Shown one piece after another: positions 24,001-34,922 of a stretch of DNA of 64,000 nt. The DNA comes from Melanocharis versteri (Eukaryota; Chordata; Aves; Passeriformes; Melanocharitidae). The notes below the pieces were generated by a model. The model was not told the DNA's origin. It searched no databases and saw nothing but the letters and a program-made list of their open reading frames with translations. Positions within the stretch are counted from its first letter, which is position 1; each line of letters begins with the position of its first letter. The stretch lies in NCBI GenBank assembly GCA_013397845.1, contig VZTG01006028.1, forward strand, positions 62,001-126,000, given 5' to 3'. Both the position numbers and the translations under genes were made by a program.

Positions 24001-27000
24001 AGCAGGTCCCTGAAACTACAGCAGAAGGCTGAGAAAATGCATTATGGCCTTTGAAAAATAAGGGAGGAATATAGAGGACTCAAAGAGCTCAGGAAGTGTT
24101 TGCTGCAGTCCCACTGTTACATTCATCTCCAGCAGCATAGGCCACTTCTGATCAACATTACTAGTAGCTTCCATTAGGGATTCCTAAACCTGTTCTTAAT
24201 GGAAGCAGTATTAGCACTCCTCCATAGACTCAGTTCATATTCCTTTCACCATTTCTGATGAAGTAGTTTCAAGCTCCTCTTTTTCTCAGAGGCATAAATC
24301 CCTCAATGGTACTACCTCAAGACTGTGCTATTCTGGAAAAGTATTCCATTAACTTCCTTTCCAGAACTGTCAGACCAGGGAAAGCTCAGTCTTCAACAAA
24401 TAATTTGCTCTCCAGTGAAGTGCCCTGCTCTTGGTACCACACAGTACAGGGCACCTCATCTCCATGTGCTTAGCAAGTGTCTTAAAGCCCAGTCTGCTAT
24501 TAAGTGCACATCAGTGCAGTGAGCAGAGCCACCAACATTCCCGCTGCCACTCACACATCACTTTCGAGTGCTGTGTGCCACTGTCCACTACAGCATCCAC
24601 AGAGGAGCCTTCCCCATTCCCAAACTACTGGCAAGGAACCACCATGGTTTGTCCTACCTTCAAGTAGGAGCCATAGTACCGGGTAATGTAGGGACTATCA
24701 CACTGGCTGAGCACCGTGATCTCCTGCTGAATGTCCTCGATCTCATCCTCAGCCTCCTCCAGATCAATGATCTTGATAGCAACCACCTCCTTGGTGCGGT
24801 TGTCGATGCCTTTATACACTTCACCAAACGATCCTTTGCCGATCCGCTCCAGCTTGGTGAACAGCTCCTCAGGATCCACCCTGGAGTGCTAAACCATAAA
24901 GAAGACATGGGAAAATTCCATTAAGTTCCCGGGCTGCAGAGCACCACACATACCCATACAGCTCATCTCCAGATCTGTGCACCTACTGCGTTGATAAATT
25001 CACCTGAAACTCGCGTATCCTAAACACACTTAGAAACAGCACAGAATATATCCAAGATTAGAACTGAAGAAACCTTTCTGACCCTGCAGACCACAGTAGG
25101 GTAAGAAAAGGAGGGAAGTCCAGCATGAGAATGTCAGCAAATATCCCTGTGGAAAGTGTCAGCTCCACTGGGACCGGGCTGCTCAACTGCAGGCACCAAC
25201 CAGTGCCAAAGCAGCTCCATGAGCAAGCATCTGCTCACACTTCAATAGAGACCAGCAAGGGGTACCAGAACCAGCTTTCTCTTGGAGATCTGGATGAGAA
25301 AATGGGCACAAGCAAGAGGCCATAAAAACATTTCCTTAATTAGCCTGCCTGCACTCAAAGACTGAAATGATTTGAAAGATCTGCACCCTTCCCTACTTGT
25401 CTGGAGGGTGAAATATTACAGTAATATGAATTCACATTTACTGTCTTCTCTGCTGCAGCCTGATTTCCAGGCAGCACCTCGCCCAGCTCTCCTCAGACAT
25501 TTGTAGATGGAGCCTCACATCTTTTAGAAGGTCAGCAGCAAAGAGGAGGCAGGAGAGCAGAATGGACACTCCATCTACCTGACGTGCTTTTCTGTACCAC
25601 CCAGATAAAATGGCAAATGGCATCTCCTTCATTAGATAAGCACATCAACTAGGCAGTTACTAACAGAGAAATACTGACTCTTTAACAGCAGCTGCACAGT
25701 TAATTCTTTATTAAGGTGAGTATGGGTAAGAAAGGGAACAAATCACAGTCACTTTCTCATGCTATTTCATTCAGTCCACCTGCACACCCAGAGGTCCTTC
25801 ATGCTACTATTAGCTTCACTCTACTAAAATGCTCTTTGTGATTAGTTTTTCTGCCTTTTTTTTTTAATAGTTTGAAAAAAACCCCTGGAAAATATGGCCT
25901 GACCTTAGGAAGCAGCCAAGCCATCAGAAGGAATTTTCCACACCCAGAACTTCTCAGTCTCACCTCCAACACATCACCCAGTGAGAGTGCTCCCTCACAA
26001 GGGCCTTGAGTTGGCAGATTTTATCAGAGAACAGAGAAGCTGCATTTTTCCATCTCACACCAGGTTCTAGCAGCAGGCCATCACTGAGCAGCCCAAGGTG
26101 TTGCTTAATGATTAAGCCAGCCTGTCATCACAGGTTGTTTGCCTTCTGTGCCTAGTGCATTGCTATAAGCCAGGCTCAGGTGAGCTTTACAGGCAGCTCA
26201 CTCAACAGGATTTCCACATAAACTCCAGTCCAAGATACAGAAGGATAACCAAATATCCTTTTGCATCCATGGCAACACCCAATAGGCTGCACCTTTAACA
26301 AATGCACTGGAAACAGACTAGAAGGGATATTCATAGACAAAAGGAACTGGAGATACATAGGAGAGACTGGAGAGAGGGAGGTGGGGGGAAGAGGATTTGA
26401 GCTTGAGAAGTGCCAGGGGACAACATGAGAATGATGACTGCAGGCAGGGAGAACAGTCTGACTAACCCAGGCTCACTACAGACCAGGAGCAGTTTCCACC
26501 TCTTGACTGACTTGGAGGAAGGGGCAAGAAAGAGCCCCAGACATTACTGTGCACAGTGACCTACTGCACCCTAAAAACGCCACTCAACACCGCAGCCACG
26601 CCCACACATCGGGGGAAAGGAGAGAAAGAGGATCATCTCCTAGAAGCACCTGCTCAGCTCAGAAAAGAAACACTACCCACACGAATACTGCAGGGAAGCA
26701 AACCTTCAAGAAAACCTTCCTCCCCTCCCAAGTAACTTTTCCATGAGGTAAGAAACAGCAAGGTGGAAGTAACTGCTCCCCCCTCAGCTTGGTAGGGCAC
26801 ATCAGAGAATCAGGACTGATTTCTCCAGATCAGGACATCAAACCTAAGAGCACCAGCTATGGCAGGCAGCTTTTGGGACAAGCACCACTTTATGTGGCAG
26901 GCTCTGTAATCATGGACAGCTTTGTAAACAAGCTCCCAGACTTGGATGTTGGTTTATCCTGTTTTCCTTAGAACAAAGCAGTCCAGGTAGGTGTGGTGAA

Positions 27001-30000
27001 GGAGACAAAGCTTCCTGACAAGCAGACAGAAATTCTGCTCAAGGGACTCAGGAAAACAATGTAACTGATGGGCAGATGAGACAGACCCACCTCATTAGGG
27101 TGGAAACATTAGGACACTTTGTTTGTAGGTACTGGATTTACCTTCCCAGTACCGACCTGGAAATGCTTTAGAGCTTGCAGGTGACAGGGCAAGAGTCTGA
27201 CTCTAAAGAGGGCCTGAGGACGTACATCCCTTGATGCAGTGGCCAAAACTGCAGAAATCAGACCCAGCACCAGACAGAACCCAGGGAGTCAGTATAGGGC
27301 CAAGGGGTACCGAGTCATTCCAGCCACAGTTACAGTCTCCAGACACTGCTGGAGGACCACAGTTTGCTAATGAATTTCTTCGCTTTCTGTAGACAGGGAG
27401 GAGGAAACAGGCCCGTCCCCATTTCAAGCAGGTCAATGTCTGCTCAAAAGAACACCTTGTGAACTACCATTGTGGACACCACAGAAGAAATTGCCAGGTG
27501 GCATTTTCAGCAATTCTGAACTCCCACAACAAAGATGTCCTGGGTGCAGGATATTGTTCAAAAGCCCTTGTCCATTAAAAAAATCCAGTTTGAGACACTG
27601 CTTGGTGACACGTGCTGACAAACAAAAACGTTCAGATCCACGGGCATAAAAGCCTCAGCACTCATCAGACAGCAGCACAAATGCAGCTCCACCAAGAATG
27701 GAGAGATGTGGAATTGCACTGCTCTGTCAGGAGAGAAAAGGATGCATTTCATGAGCCTGTCTCTCCCCTGCCCCAACACACCTGCACCTGCAAAGCACCA
27801 CGGTGAGAGGTGTAACAAGCACCATCTGTCCCTTTCCTAAATATGAATTATCTCAATACCAGTCATCTTGTTAGAGAATCACCCTGGCTGGGAATCCATC
27901 TTCTGGAATTGCACTGCTACAAACACACCAGGAAAACTTCCTTAGTAGGAGGCAACAGAATCCAGATGAAACGCTTTATACCTGCTTCAATGAGCACAGA
28001 TAACCCAAAGCAGCTTACTAGCACCTATCGCCTTTGCAGCTGCTCGCCAGCTTGGATTCTTCCCATTTTTCTTCCACATTCACAGAACCCATAAGAGCTG
28101 AAAAACAGAGCTCCAGGTCAGCAGCGGCTGCTCCTTGCTCTGCTACTGCATGTAAAGCCGTTAAGGGATGGTCACTATGTTGTAACTTTTTGCTTGACTG
28201 AATGCTTATTACACAGCAGTTCTGAAGCAAAAAGCCTCCTGGTGTTCCTCTCCACTGAGAGCAGTCAGTCAGGCACTAGAGACGGCTCAGGCAGGCCTGG
28301 GCAGGCTTTGGAGGGAGAGCACACAATGCACTATCTCAGTTGTAAGTGCAGGAAGCAAATAAGTATGAGAAGGATGATGACAATTTCCTAGTAATGTGCT
28401 CCACTTCTGCCCTCCGGGATTCAATCTCACAGCACAGGAAAGAAGGATGCTGTGTCCTGACAGGTGTGGGAGTGTTTGCCATCCTGACTGATGATACCAT
28501 GTTTTAAAACAGACCAACTCACCGCAGCCATCAGGAATTAAGAATTGCAGTGTGTTATGAGACAAGCCTGGCAGTAACACCAGCTGCTTCATGGGGAAAG
28601 AATGGTTTTGGCAGCTCTGCCACCTCCTGCTGCAGAGACATGATATCCACAGTCTTTGAGAAGATGTGGATAAGTACTAGAGAAGAAGGGTAAGTATCTG
28701 CCCTCATTTCAAAGCTACTGCCTGGAAAGATAAGCTGCATATTGGGAACAGAAGCAAACACCATTTGAATCAGCCAAAGATCTTCTCTCTGGGCTGTTTC
28801 CAGCTGTTTCTTACTCTCAAAATATTCAAGAGCAAGAATCACGCCTGCATTTGTTGCATAAAACACTGAGGGGTGCTTAAACCCTTTCAGAAATGAGAAT
28901 TCCTTTATCTGGGGCAGGTTGGAATTGGAATCACTGTTCTATGTGGGAGAGGTCTGTAATAGAAGATTGCCAAGGCCACAATACTTTATGAGCTGAAGCT
29001 GACCAGGAACGTGGCCGCTTCAAAGGGTTTATGTGGAACTACAGCTGCATTTCGTGTTATTTCTCACTGGAGCACTTTCCAACCAGCCAAACAAAACAAA
29101 CAAACAAACAAACATAATTCTGCTCTGCCAAACACAGTGGAAGAATGAAGTTGGTTTTAACAGAAGTCATCCGCTCTTCTCTTTCCCTCACTGCCTCCTC
29201 TGCTCCCCAGCTTCCCACCCAGCACGCTGAATGCTCACCTCTGGGCTACCAACAGTCTCTTTGGTGAAATCAGCTTTGTATCTGGAACCATCTGAAAGCT
29301 TCCCAGTCTATATGAAATCTGTGCACAGCTCTCTGCAACAGCCAAAGCCTGGGACAGTTTTGAATTTCTGGAGTATAGAAAAGAGGGAAGTTTGTGTTCC
29401 ATACTTTGAGACACACCTGTTTGTCTGAGATTCCCAACTCTCTTCACAGACAGTGTTCTTTTGCTTCAGGTAGTGAAGCATTACTTAGCCAAAAAAACCC
29501 CCAAAACTAAATGGCTTCTCCAAAGGAACAGCAAATCTAGAAACAGAGCTCAGATCAGAGCTTTAAACGTAGTAACTAACACAAATACATCACCTGGCAG
29601 ATAGAGCTTCAGACCAAGACCGGAGGCCTGCAGTGCTGTAAGTACACAGCACAAGAGAGCCAAGGAAAGAGAAGAAACAACCAGCTGAGGCAGGGAAATG
29701 GAGGCACAGAGGCAGAGCAACCTGGGCATTGGCCTAAGGTAACTCTGGCCATCAGCACTAGACCTGAGAATCAAAAACAAGTAAAGCCTCTGACATCCCA
29801 ATGCAATTCTTAGCATCTTGATTTTCACAGCGCCTCCCACTGCTCCCTAAATTCCAGTGAAGGGAACTTCAGGCCAGTTCCTACTGCCCTCCCAGCAAGC
29901 CTCTCATTACACAGAATACGAGGTTCCACCAGGGATTCCTGAAAAGACCGGAGGAATGGACAACACAGATTGGTTTCCTATTCCAAGATCAGACAGAGCC

Positions 30001-31114
30001 ATGGGATGACAGGGTCTGAGAATGCCTAACATTTCCATAATAAATTCAGAGCTGAAACCACTAGAATGCTGATAAGCTTCATGAGTGAATGCTGTGTACA
30101 AAAAAAGCTTCAGAGCAACCTCCTCTGCAGCTACAGAACTCAGTTTTCAGCCCTAACCAGACAGTATCCTTCCCTTTCTCTCCCTGTACAGTGACTCAGC
30201 CAGGCACTATATTTACATTTAATTCCATACACACTTTGGGGAAACAGTTGATGTCAAAGACAGCGTGTAAGCTAAGGTGCATTGCAAATCAATTTTAAAT
30301 CAGAAAAGGTTCAGAGAAAGCATTATCTCAAACCACTAAAGCTTTTAGTAATTCTACACCTAGGAGCAGAACAGAGTAATGCCCCAAAACTCACAAAACA
30401 TGGTTTAAGAAGACCTATGTTCAGCATTAGCATCTGCCGATAATCAAACACAGCCCACAACCAAATTCAGAAGGAAGAAGATGCCAGCCAATACTATCAA
30501 TGTGGCTTAGGTTTTAGTCCCAAATCCTGGCATCATCTTTCCACATTCCTCTTATGAAAATGTCATCACAACAGCAGCATTTAACCACATCCACGGAGGC
30601 TGAGATCTCTTGGAAGAGTTATGGCTCAGTATCAAATATCACTGCCTCTTATGCACCAAGGTTACAAGCACCACTTTTCGGAGACTAATGCCATGAACAC
30701 TTTAGGAAGGTATGTCTGGCAGAGCCAGCATACACAGTTTTTCTGTTCCCATTTCTAGACTTCCCCTTCCAAAAACACTTAGAAGAGCCAATGACTCCTG
30801 TCTCCCTAAAAAGAACACAGCTAATCCCAGAGAAAGGCTCCATCCTGGGTGAAGAATTCACTTCCTGTATGGCTGGCAACACAACACTATCAGCCCAACA
30901 CCAGGCACAGAGTAAGACACAGATCAATCAGCTAACAGGAGTAAGCTGAGACCTGTGCAAGAGAGATAAAGAGTGGCAAAAAGTGATTTTCTGGTTATTT
31001 GTTTGAAACTCTCATCTCAAGAGCAAACACCATCATGTAAACCCTTGAAGAGGGTTTTAAAACAAAGTTTTAATCACCACTTACCTGGCTAGCAAATTCT
31101 CTCAGGTGAGCCAT
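12060..31114 (-). CDS. STK25: STK25 (serine/threonine kinase 25, YSK1/SOK1), complete coding sequence
   Basis: Eleven coding exons on the minus strand join in phase to exactly 426 codons plus stop, the length I know for human STK25. Exons are 31114-31085, 24888-24658, 23512-23456, 22411-22303, 21055-20898, 20643-20458, 19913-19768, 18902-18788, 18499-18428, 15003-14867 and 12099-12060. Kinase landmarks by residue: glycine loop GKGSFG 27-32, catalytic Lys49 in VAIK, HRDIK 138-142 with Asp140, DFG 158-160, activation-loop Thr174 in the NTFVGTPFWMAPE segment, and APE 183-185. A Ser/Asp/Glu-rich linker and the GCKIII C-terminal region follow the kinase domain. STK25 is a Ste20-family GCKIII kinase with MST3 and MST4; the family binds CCM3/PDCD10 and MO25 and acts at the Golgi and in the STRIPAK complex in polarity, migration and stress responses. 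No lesion was seen. Confidence 0.98.
12100..14866 (-). other. STK25: STK25 intron between its last two coding exons
   Basis: The intron is dominated by the antisense CR1 at 12735-13945. The remainder shows no recognisable element. Confidence 0.85.
12735..13945 (+). repeat. Long CR1 LINE copy with reverse-transcriptase remnant
   Basis: About 1.2 kb, plus orientation, antisense to STK25 and within its last intron. In scattered frames it encodes recognisable pieces of the CR1 ORF2 C-terminus: LDRYTLCWLSNWLDWLSP, a Val-Pro-Gln-Gly-Ser-like 'ggggtaccccagggctcagtgttggg', ALQRDLDRLDPWAE, NKAKCQVWHCSHNNP and LSLEKGRLRGDLLALHN. It ends with 'ttttccaaccttaatgattctgt'. Frameshifts and a break within the RT region make it inactive. 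Confidence 0.92.
14867..15003 (-). CDS. STK25: STK25 exon: C-terminal dimerisation and CCM3-binding region
   Basis: 45 codons plus two bases: LKDKHKQTGGNVGAMEELEN, then AFSLAEESCPGISDKLIAHM and VERVQ. The acceptor is tgggttgcAG and the donor GTGAGT. In GCKIII kinases this helical C-terminal part mediates dimerisation and binding of CCM3/PDCD10 (family knowledge). Confidence 0.96.
15004..18427 (-). other. STK25: STK25 intron (3.4 kb) without recognised features
   Basis: A unique-looking intron. No CR1 tail, tRNA-like or simple-repeat signal was noticed and no coding frame matches STK25. Confidence 0.75.
18428..18499 (-). CDS. STK25: STK25 exon: basic linker
   Basis: A 72-bp exon of 24 whole codons, PTEPIKRQPRSQCLSTLVHP then VFGE. 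The acceptor is ttgctttccAG and the donor GTGAGT. It is phase 0 on both sides, so skipping it would keep the frame. The human equivalent is PAEPVKRQPRSQCL. Confidence 0.95.
18788..18902 (-). CDS. STK25: STK25 exon: post-kinase linker (IWTFPPTIRP)
   Basis: One base completes Ile, then 38 codons follow: DGDAEDGDQGPIWTFPPTIR, then PNSLSKLHKGMALHGSQK. The acceptor is tcatttgcAG. The donor is G|GTCTGT, weaker than the others in this gene, but the phase and the next exon support it. Read-through would add VCVLSGLSEVD and then stop. Confidence 0.93.
19768..19913 (-). CDS. STK25: STK25 exon: end of kinase domain and acidic linker
   Basis: 48 codons plus two bases. RPTAKELLKHKFITRYTKKT closes the kinase fold, followed by SFLMELIDRFKRWKSEGHGE and DSSSGDSD. 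The donor is GTACGT inside a palindromic-looking tacgtaca stretch. The split Ile codon is completed by the next exon, which fixes this donor. Human STK25 has a similar acidic linker. Confidence 0.94.
19986..20425 (-). repeat. CR1 LINE fragment, minus orientation
   Basis: The plus strand reads 'aatcacagaatatcctgagctggaagggatgcacatggatcat', 'caacaatgctaccaatcccc', 'gagactgttccagtgcctgaccaccctctgagggaaaagccttttcctgatatcca'. This is the inverted 3' part of an older CR1 subfamily. Same strand as STK25. Confidence 0.88.
20458..20643 (-). CDS. STK25: STK25 exon: kinase C-lobe
   Basis: 62 whole codons, residues 196-257: ADIWSLGITAIELAKGEPPN, then SDLHPMRVLFLIPKNNPPTL, then the segment ending CLNKDPRF. 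The acceptor is cttttccAG and the donor GTGAGT. An inverted CR1 lies immediately downstream in the intron (19986-20425). Confidence 0.97.
20898..21055 (-). CDS. STK25: STK25 exon: DFG and activation loop
   Basis: Two bases complete Ala143, then 52 codons follow: ANVLLSEQGDVKLADFGVAG, QLTDTQIKRNTFVGTPFW and MAPEVIKQSAYDFK. It includes the Asn, the DFG, Thr174 and the APE. The acceptor is gtgtgtacAG and the donor GTGAGC. Confidence 0.97.
21056..22302 (-). other. STK25: STK25 intron with 19-bp minisatellite
   Basis: This intron lies between the HRD-loop and DFG exons. The only structured element seen is the short tandem array at 21695-21744. Confidence 0.75.
21695..21744. repeat. 19-bp tandem repeat, about 2.6 copies
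   Basis: The unit cagcactggcccagctcca occurs at 21695 and 21714, and partly again at 21733. The copies are identical, so the array is young. Confidence 0.9.
22303..22411 (-). CDS. STK25: STK25 exon: C-lobe helix E and HRD loop
   Basis: 36 codons plus one base, residues 107-142, starting LKPGPLEETYIATILREI and ending with HSERKIHRDIK, which contains the catalytic Asp140. Flanked by the acceptor tttatcAG and donor GTAAGA on the minus strand. Confidence 0.97.
23456..23512 (-). CDS. STK25: STK25 exon: hinge
   Basis: A 57-bp exon of 19 codons, residues 88-106: GTKLWIIMEYLGGGSALDL. The acceptor is ttgctcgcAG and the donor GTGAGT. It carries the hinge of the kinase (MEYLGGGS). The human equivalent begins with Ser rather than Gly. 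Confidence 0.97.
23513..24657 (-). other. STK25: STK25 intron without recognised features
   Basis: The intron between the N-lobe and hinge exons. No repeat or other signal was recognised. The adjacent intron 22412-23455 is likewise plain. Confidence 0.7.
24658..24888 (-). CDS. STK25: STK25 exon: kinase N-lobe
   Basis: The minus-strand acceptor ttatggtttAG lies just before 24888 and the donor GTAGGA begins at 24657. It has 77 whole codons, residues 11-87: HSRVDPEELF, the glycine loop, Lys49 in EVVAIKII, the acidic alpha-C region (DLEEAEDEIEDIQQE) and the SPYITRYYGSYLK strand. Nearly identical to vertebrate STK25. Confidence 0.97.
24889..31084 (-). other. STK25: STK25 large first coding intron (6.2 kb)
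   Basis: The intron separates the 10-codon first coding exon from the kinase N-lobe exon. It contains a (CAAA)n microsatellite at 29088-29113 and no CR1 that I recognise, which is notable given the density elsewhere. No further exon was identified. Confidence 0.8.
29088..29113. repeat. (CAAA)n microsatellite
   Basis: A short run of CAAA/AAAC units, about six copies with one interruption. Confidence 0.85.
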
Positions 31115-31200
31115 GCCTACAGGATGGGGTTTTTTGCAAAATCAGCGAGGATTAGGATGTTGCAGTGCAGGGCGCAAGTGATGATTGCTCCACTGGTCAA
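31085..31200 (-). CDS. STK25: STK25 first coding exon (5' UTR plus codons 1-10)
   Basis: The start codon is at 31114-31112. It encodes MAHLREFASQ, close to the human MAHLRGFANQ, and the donor GTAAGT begins at 31084. Upstream in the exon is an untranslated leader back to a good acceptor (minus strand ttctttcttgtcacAG) at 31202-31201, so at least one further 5' non-coding exon is implied at higher coordinates. Only 31085-31114 is coding. Confidence 0.88.
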
Positions 31201-31479
31201 CTGTGACAAGAAAGAACACGTAGCTCTCATGTGAGGTTCTTGGAAGCTGGCTCATTCCCCTGGAAAGTTAACTACATCTTTTTTCTCTCCTTGATCTGAA
31301 GTTCTCCTTGAACCTGCCAACACGCTATAGGCTCTCCTTGCACATAGCATTTCACAATTCTATACAGAAATGCCTTCCAGATGTGTCAAGGAACCTCACT
31401 CTAATGTTACACACTGACCAGGTCTCAGGCTCCATTTTCCCTACCAGCACCTCAGCACGCTCCTCAGTATTATAGTTAA

Positions 31480-31831
31480 CCCCACAGTTCTACTCCCTCA
31501 CCACCATTCCCAGCATTTTCCCCAGCACAGCCCACAGTCCTCAGACACTCCTTTTCTCCTGCTCCTCCTGAGCAATCCTCTCACCGAGAGCACTCCTCCG
31601 CTCCCACTGTTCCCGGTACAGCCACCAGCAAAGCTCAACTGCTCAGCACACACCTTTCCCTTCAGGGAACCCCAGCCCTGCACCACCCCGGCCGCTCCCT
31701 CTCCGGTGCTCCCCAGTTCTGTTACCCTCAGCGGCCCTCGCCTCCACCCCAGCAACAGCTGAGCCCGGCCCCCCATCCCAGCCCCCTCGGGGCACCCCCG
31801 CTCCAGCCCTCCCCAGGCCCCCCGACCCCAG
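31480..31831 (-). promoter_or_regulatory. STK25: Left flank of C-rich island, likely STK25 5' region
   Basis: GC content rises sharply. The plus strand carries many C-runs (for example cccccc, cccctcggggcaccccc), so the STK25-sense strand is G-run rich and could form G-quadruplexes. CpGs are present. A minus-strand donor candidate CTCTCG|GTGAGAG is at 31585/31584, which could end a non-coding first exon spliced to 31200. The island runs into the assembly gap, so the transcription start cannot be placed. Confidence 0.5.
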
Positions 31832-32303
31832 NNNNNNNNNNNNNNNNNNNNNNNNNNNNNNNNNNNNNNNNNNNNNNNNNNNNNNNNNNNNNNNNNNNNN
31901 NNNNNNNNNNNNNNNNNNNNNNNNNNNNNNNNNNNNNNNNNNNNNNNNNNNNNNNNNNNNNNNNNNNNNNNNNNNNNNNNNNNNNNNNNNNNNNNNNNNN
32001 NNNNNNNNNNNNNNNNNNNNNNNNNNNNNNNNNNNNNNNNNNNNNNNNNNNNNNNNNNNNNNNNNNNNNNNNNNNNNNNNNNNNNNNNNNNNNNNNNNNN
32101 NNNNNNNNNNNNNNNNNNNNNNNNNNNNNNNNNNNNNNNNNNNNNNNNNNNNNNNNNNNNNNNNNNNNNNNNNNNNNNNNNNNNNNNNNNNNNNNNNNNN
32201 NNNNNNNNNNNNNNNNNNNNNNNNNNNNNNNNNNNNNNNNNNNNNNNNNNNNNNNNNNNNNNNNNNNNNNNNNNNNNNNNNNNNNNNNNNNNNNNNNNNN
32301 NNN
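31832..32303. other. Assembly gap (472 N)
   Basis: A run of 472 N directly at the end of the C-rich island. It probably hides the core of the STK25 promoter and its first exon. Any protein frame drawn across it is meaningless. Confidence 1.
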
Positions 32304-34691
32304 TGCTGTAGTGTCAGTGACTGATGCACGTTTTCAAAGAAAAAAAAAATAAAAAGAAGCAAAACCAATTTTCTCAGCTTCTCGCCAGGCAGCTTTAACG
32401 CTGGCCCTGCATTGAACAAACCAGGCACAGCTTTTCCCGGGCGCTGACACGCAACGCCTTCCTCACGACCTGCTGCTCCTAATGGCGAGCTGGTGCTGCT
32501 CTGTGGCACAGGTGAGCTGCAGCAAGAGGAGCAGCCCTGGGAACTGTGGCTGCATGAGCAGATGGGTCTGGGCAGCAGCCAGCAGCTCCCTCACGTTCCT
32601 CTTACTCCCTCCAGCATTGCTTCCCCCATCCATCTCCCTTCCCTCTGTTTCCCTGCCCCTGATCAAATCAACTTTGAGGTACTTGAGTGAAAACATCAAT
32701 TAGACAGAGCACAGGTATCAAAAACTCTCGCGATGAGATTCTGTTTTTGTATTCAAATCAACTGTACCTCACTGGAAGATTTTCACACACGTCTTGCCTG
32801 TAGGATCCTTGGGTTGCTGAAGCTTTGAGTTTATACCTGTAGGACCAGCCTTCTAGCCCCACAAAATCGGATCATCTTGTCTTATAAACAGCCCTGTTCC
32901 AGCATGAGACCTTGGCTTAGGAGATCTATGAACAGACAGAGAAATCAAAGCTTCAAGTGAAGCGGAAAAGGAAGGAGAATGAAGTTCTGCTCTGGTTCCA
33001 CTGTAGCAAGGACCAAGGGGTGAACTGTTCCCTGTTTGAGCCCCTGTGTATGTTTCTTAATGATCATTTCACCCCAATGCCTCAGCTCTCCACCTCTTGT
33101 CACATGAGTCATTAATTTAGCCACTGTTGGCATGAGGCTGAACGGCAGAAGTCTTACCAAAAAAAGTGTAAGTTAATTAATGTGCCAAGTCTGAACACAC
33201 ACATAGGAGCAGCAATTAATTTGTTTTGTCAGCTCAGGGTAAGTCTTTCATAAGGGTGATTGTCATGTGGGATTAGCATGGCATTTCCATCTGAAATTGC
33301 TAAAGTTGGCTCAGGAGCACAGGAGACAGAGGGGTTCAAATGTGGGCTGGTGTTTTTCCTCGTCTGCTTTGTAGCTGGTTGCTCCATGGATGGGCAGGAG
33401 AGATTGTGTGTAGGATTTTGGTCTGGCCACCACCTGGAAGAAGCCATTTATGGATCAGTAGCTGGTCACTTTGGACACTTTGGTTTGGGCAAGTGGGAGG
33501 TATGGGGCTTAGAGATGATTGTTCTGTTGGCAGGCAGCTATTTCTAGGCCTGTTTTGTACGGGAGGAGATTATTAGTGTCCACAGAAGAATGTAGAAACA
33601 AATGCTGACCCTGGGGAAGGAGGTGTCCTTGACTTCTCCGTGGTTGTCCATGTCCATTACCTTGTTCCTGGAGCAGGTGGGGATGATAGGGAGTCCCCTG
33701 TTGCTGATGGAGCAGGTGGGTCTCAGAGCTGAGCCAGCCTTGCTGCTCGTCCCTTTCTTCTGTGCTAATTTTGATGCTTCTGGTTAGCCTTTGCCTTCAT
33801 GGCAGCGTTAGTAAGTTCTTACCTGTTCTTACCTGTTCCTGACCACTGCTTCACAAAATTTTAGGATCTGCATGCTTTCGGGGTTCCTACTCCTCTTCCC
33901 ATGCTTTTTAAAATTGGTCAAGAGCTTTGAGTAGGGACAAGTCAAATACCTACACCTGTAAGCTCACATATTTGCTGTGTGTCCTGAGTGGCTGCCTGAG
34001 CCTTGATGCTGTGGGGAAGTCAAGCTGAAAAACAAAGGCATCTTGTATGGGGTTTCTTCTGTTGTTGGGGTTTCTTCTTGCTTTTTAGAAGTTATGTCTT
34101 CTCTATTGCATGATTTCCAAGAGGATAAGATGGTTAATTTTTTTCTTCTCCTTTTTCTAGTTCTTCCTGTTAAAGCAAAGGGATAAACTTCCTGAATAAT
34201 AAAAAAATTAGGTTAAAAGCTGGTGACATGAAAAGGTAGTATTTAAATAAGTCTTGTGCTCAACACCCAGCCCCTAAACCCCACGTCAATTATGAAAGCT
34301 ACTTACAAGGAAGCTGTGCTGCAGTTCCCATTCCCATGGCAAGTTTTGTGTGCCCATGGAGCCTGCTTTGTTCCTGTCTGCAGAACTGGAGCCTTTATCC
34401 GAGATGTGTTAGTCAAAATTGCTAAATATTCTCTCTATAAAAAGGTAATTATTTAAAAAAATTGATGTTTTCTGCTGACAGTGTGGAATAAACACTGCTT
34501 GAGACAACCCCTGTAATTCTCACATAAAAGGGAAGTCTTGACCCAGGTATTTACAGCTTTTGCCCAATGAGCTGACACACCTGGCTCTGTTTCTGTGAAG
34601 TCCAGAGAAGAATGTGAATAGTTACAAGAAGCTTTGGCTGATGTGTTCTTAAATGTCCCACTAAATTAACTAATTTTTTCCTTTTTGCTAG

Positions 34692-34817
34692 GGAGTATGG
34701 AGTGGATTGCAAGAGCACCTATAGCCTTCTCTCCTGATGCTCCCTACCCTCTACCTATGCTTTTGAGAACAAGAAACTTTTCAGCACGATATCTCAGAGC
34801 TGCCTCCCTACTTGAAG
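34692..34817 (+). other. Exon-like block
   Basis: A strong pyrimidine tract (attttttcctttttgctAG) ends at 34691 and a donor GTAAAA starts at 34818. One frame is open (SMEWIARAPIAFSPDAPYPL and onwards) but matches no protein family I know. It may be a non-coding exon of BOK or a long non-coding RNA, or chance. Confidence 0.25.
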
Positions 34818-34922
34818 GTAAAATTCTGCAGTTGTATTCCTGTATTCTCATCTCTTGCATCCCTGCTTGGGTCAGACAGAAAGGGGTGAGGGGGTGGGCG
34901 GGTATGAAAATATGTGGTAAGA

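Noticed and set aside
31643..32509. An 'open' minus-strand frame of 288 codons
   Set aside because: Most of it is the N gap read as unknown residues. The flanks are low-complexity Gly/Arg/Ala from a G-rich island. Not a gene.
34384..34817. A protein made by joining the exon-like blocks 34384-34444 and 34692-34817
   Set aside because: The first block is open only in the phase that runs into TAG soon after the junction. No coding gene can be supported.
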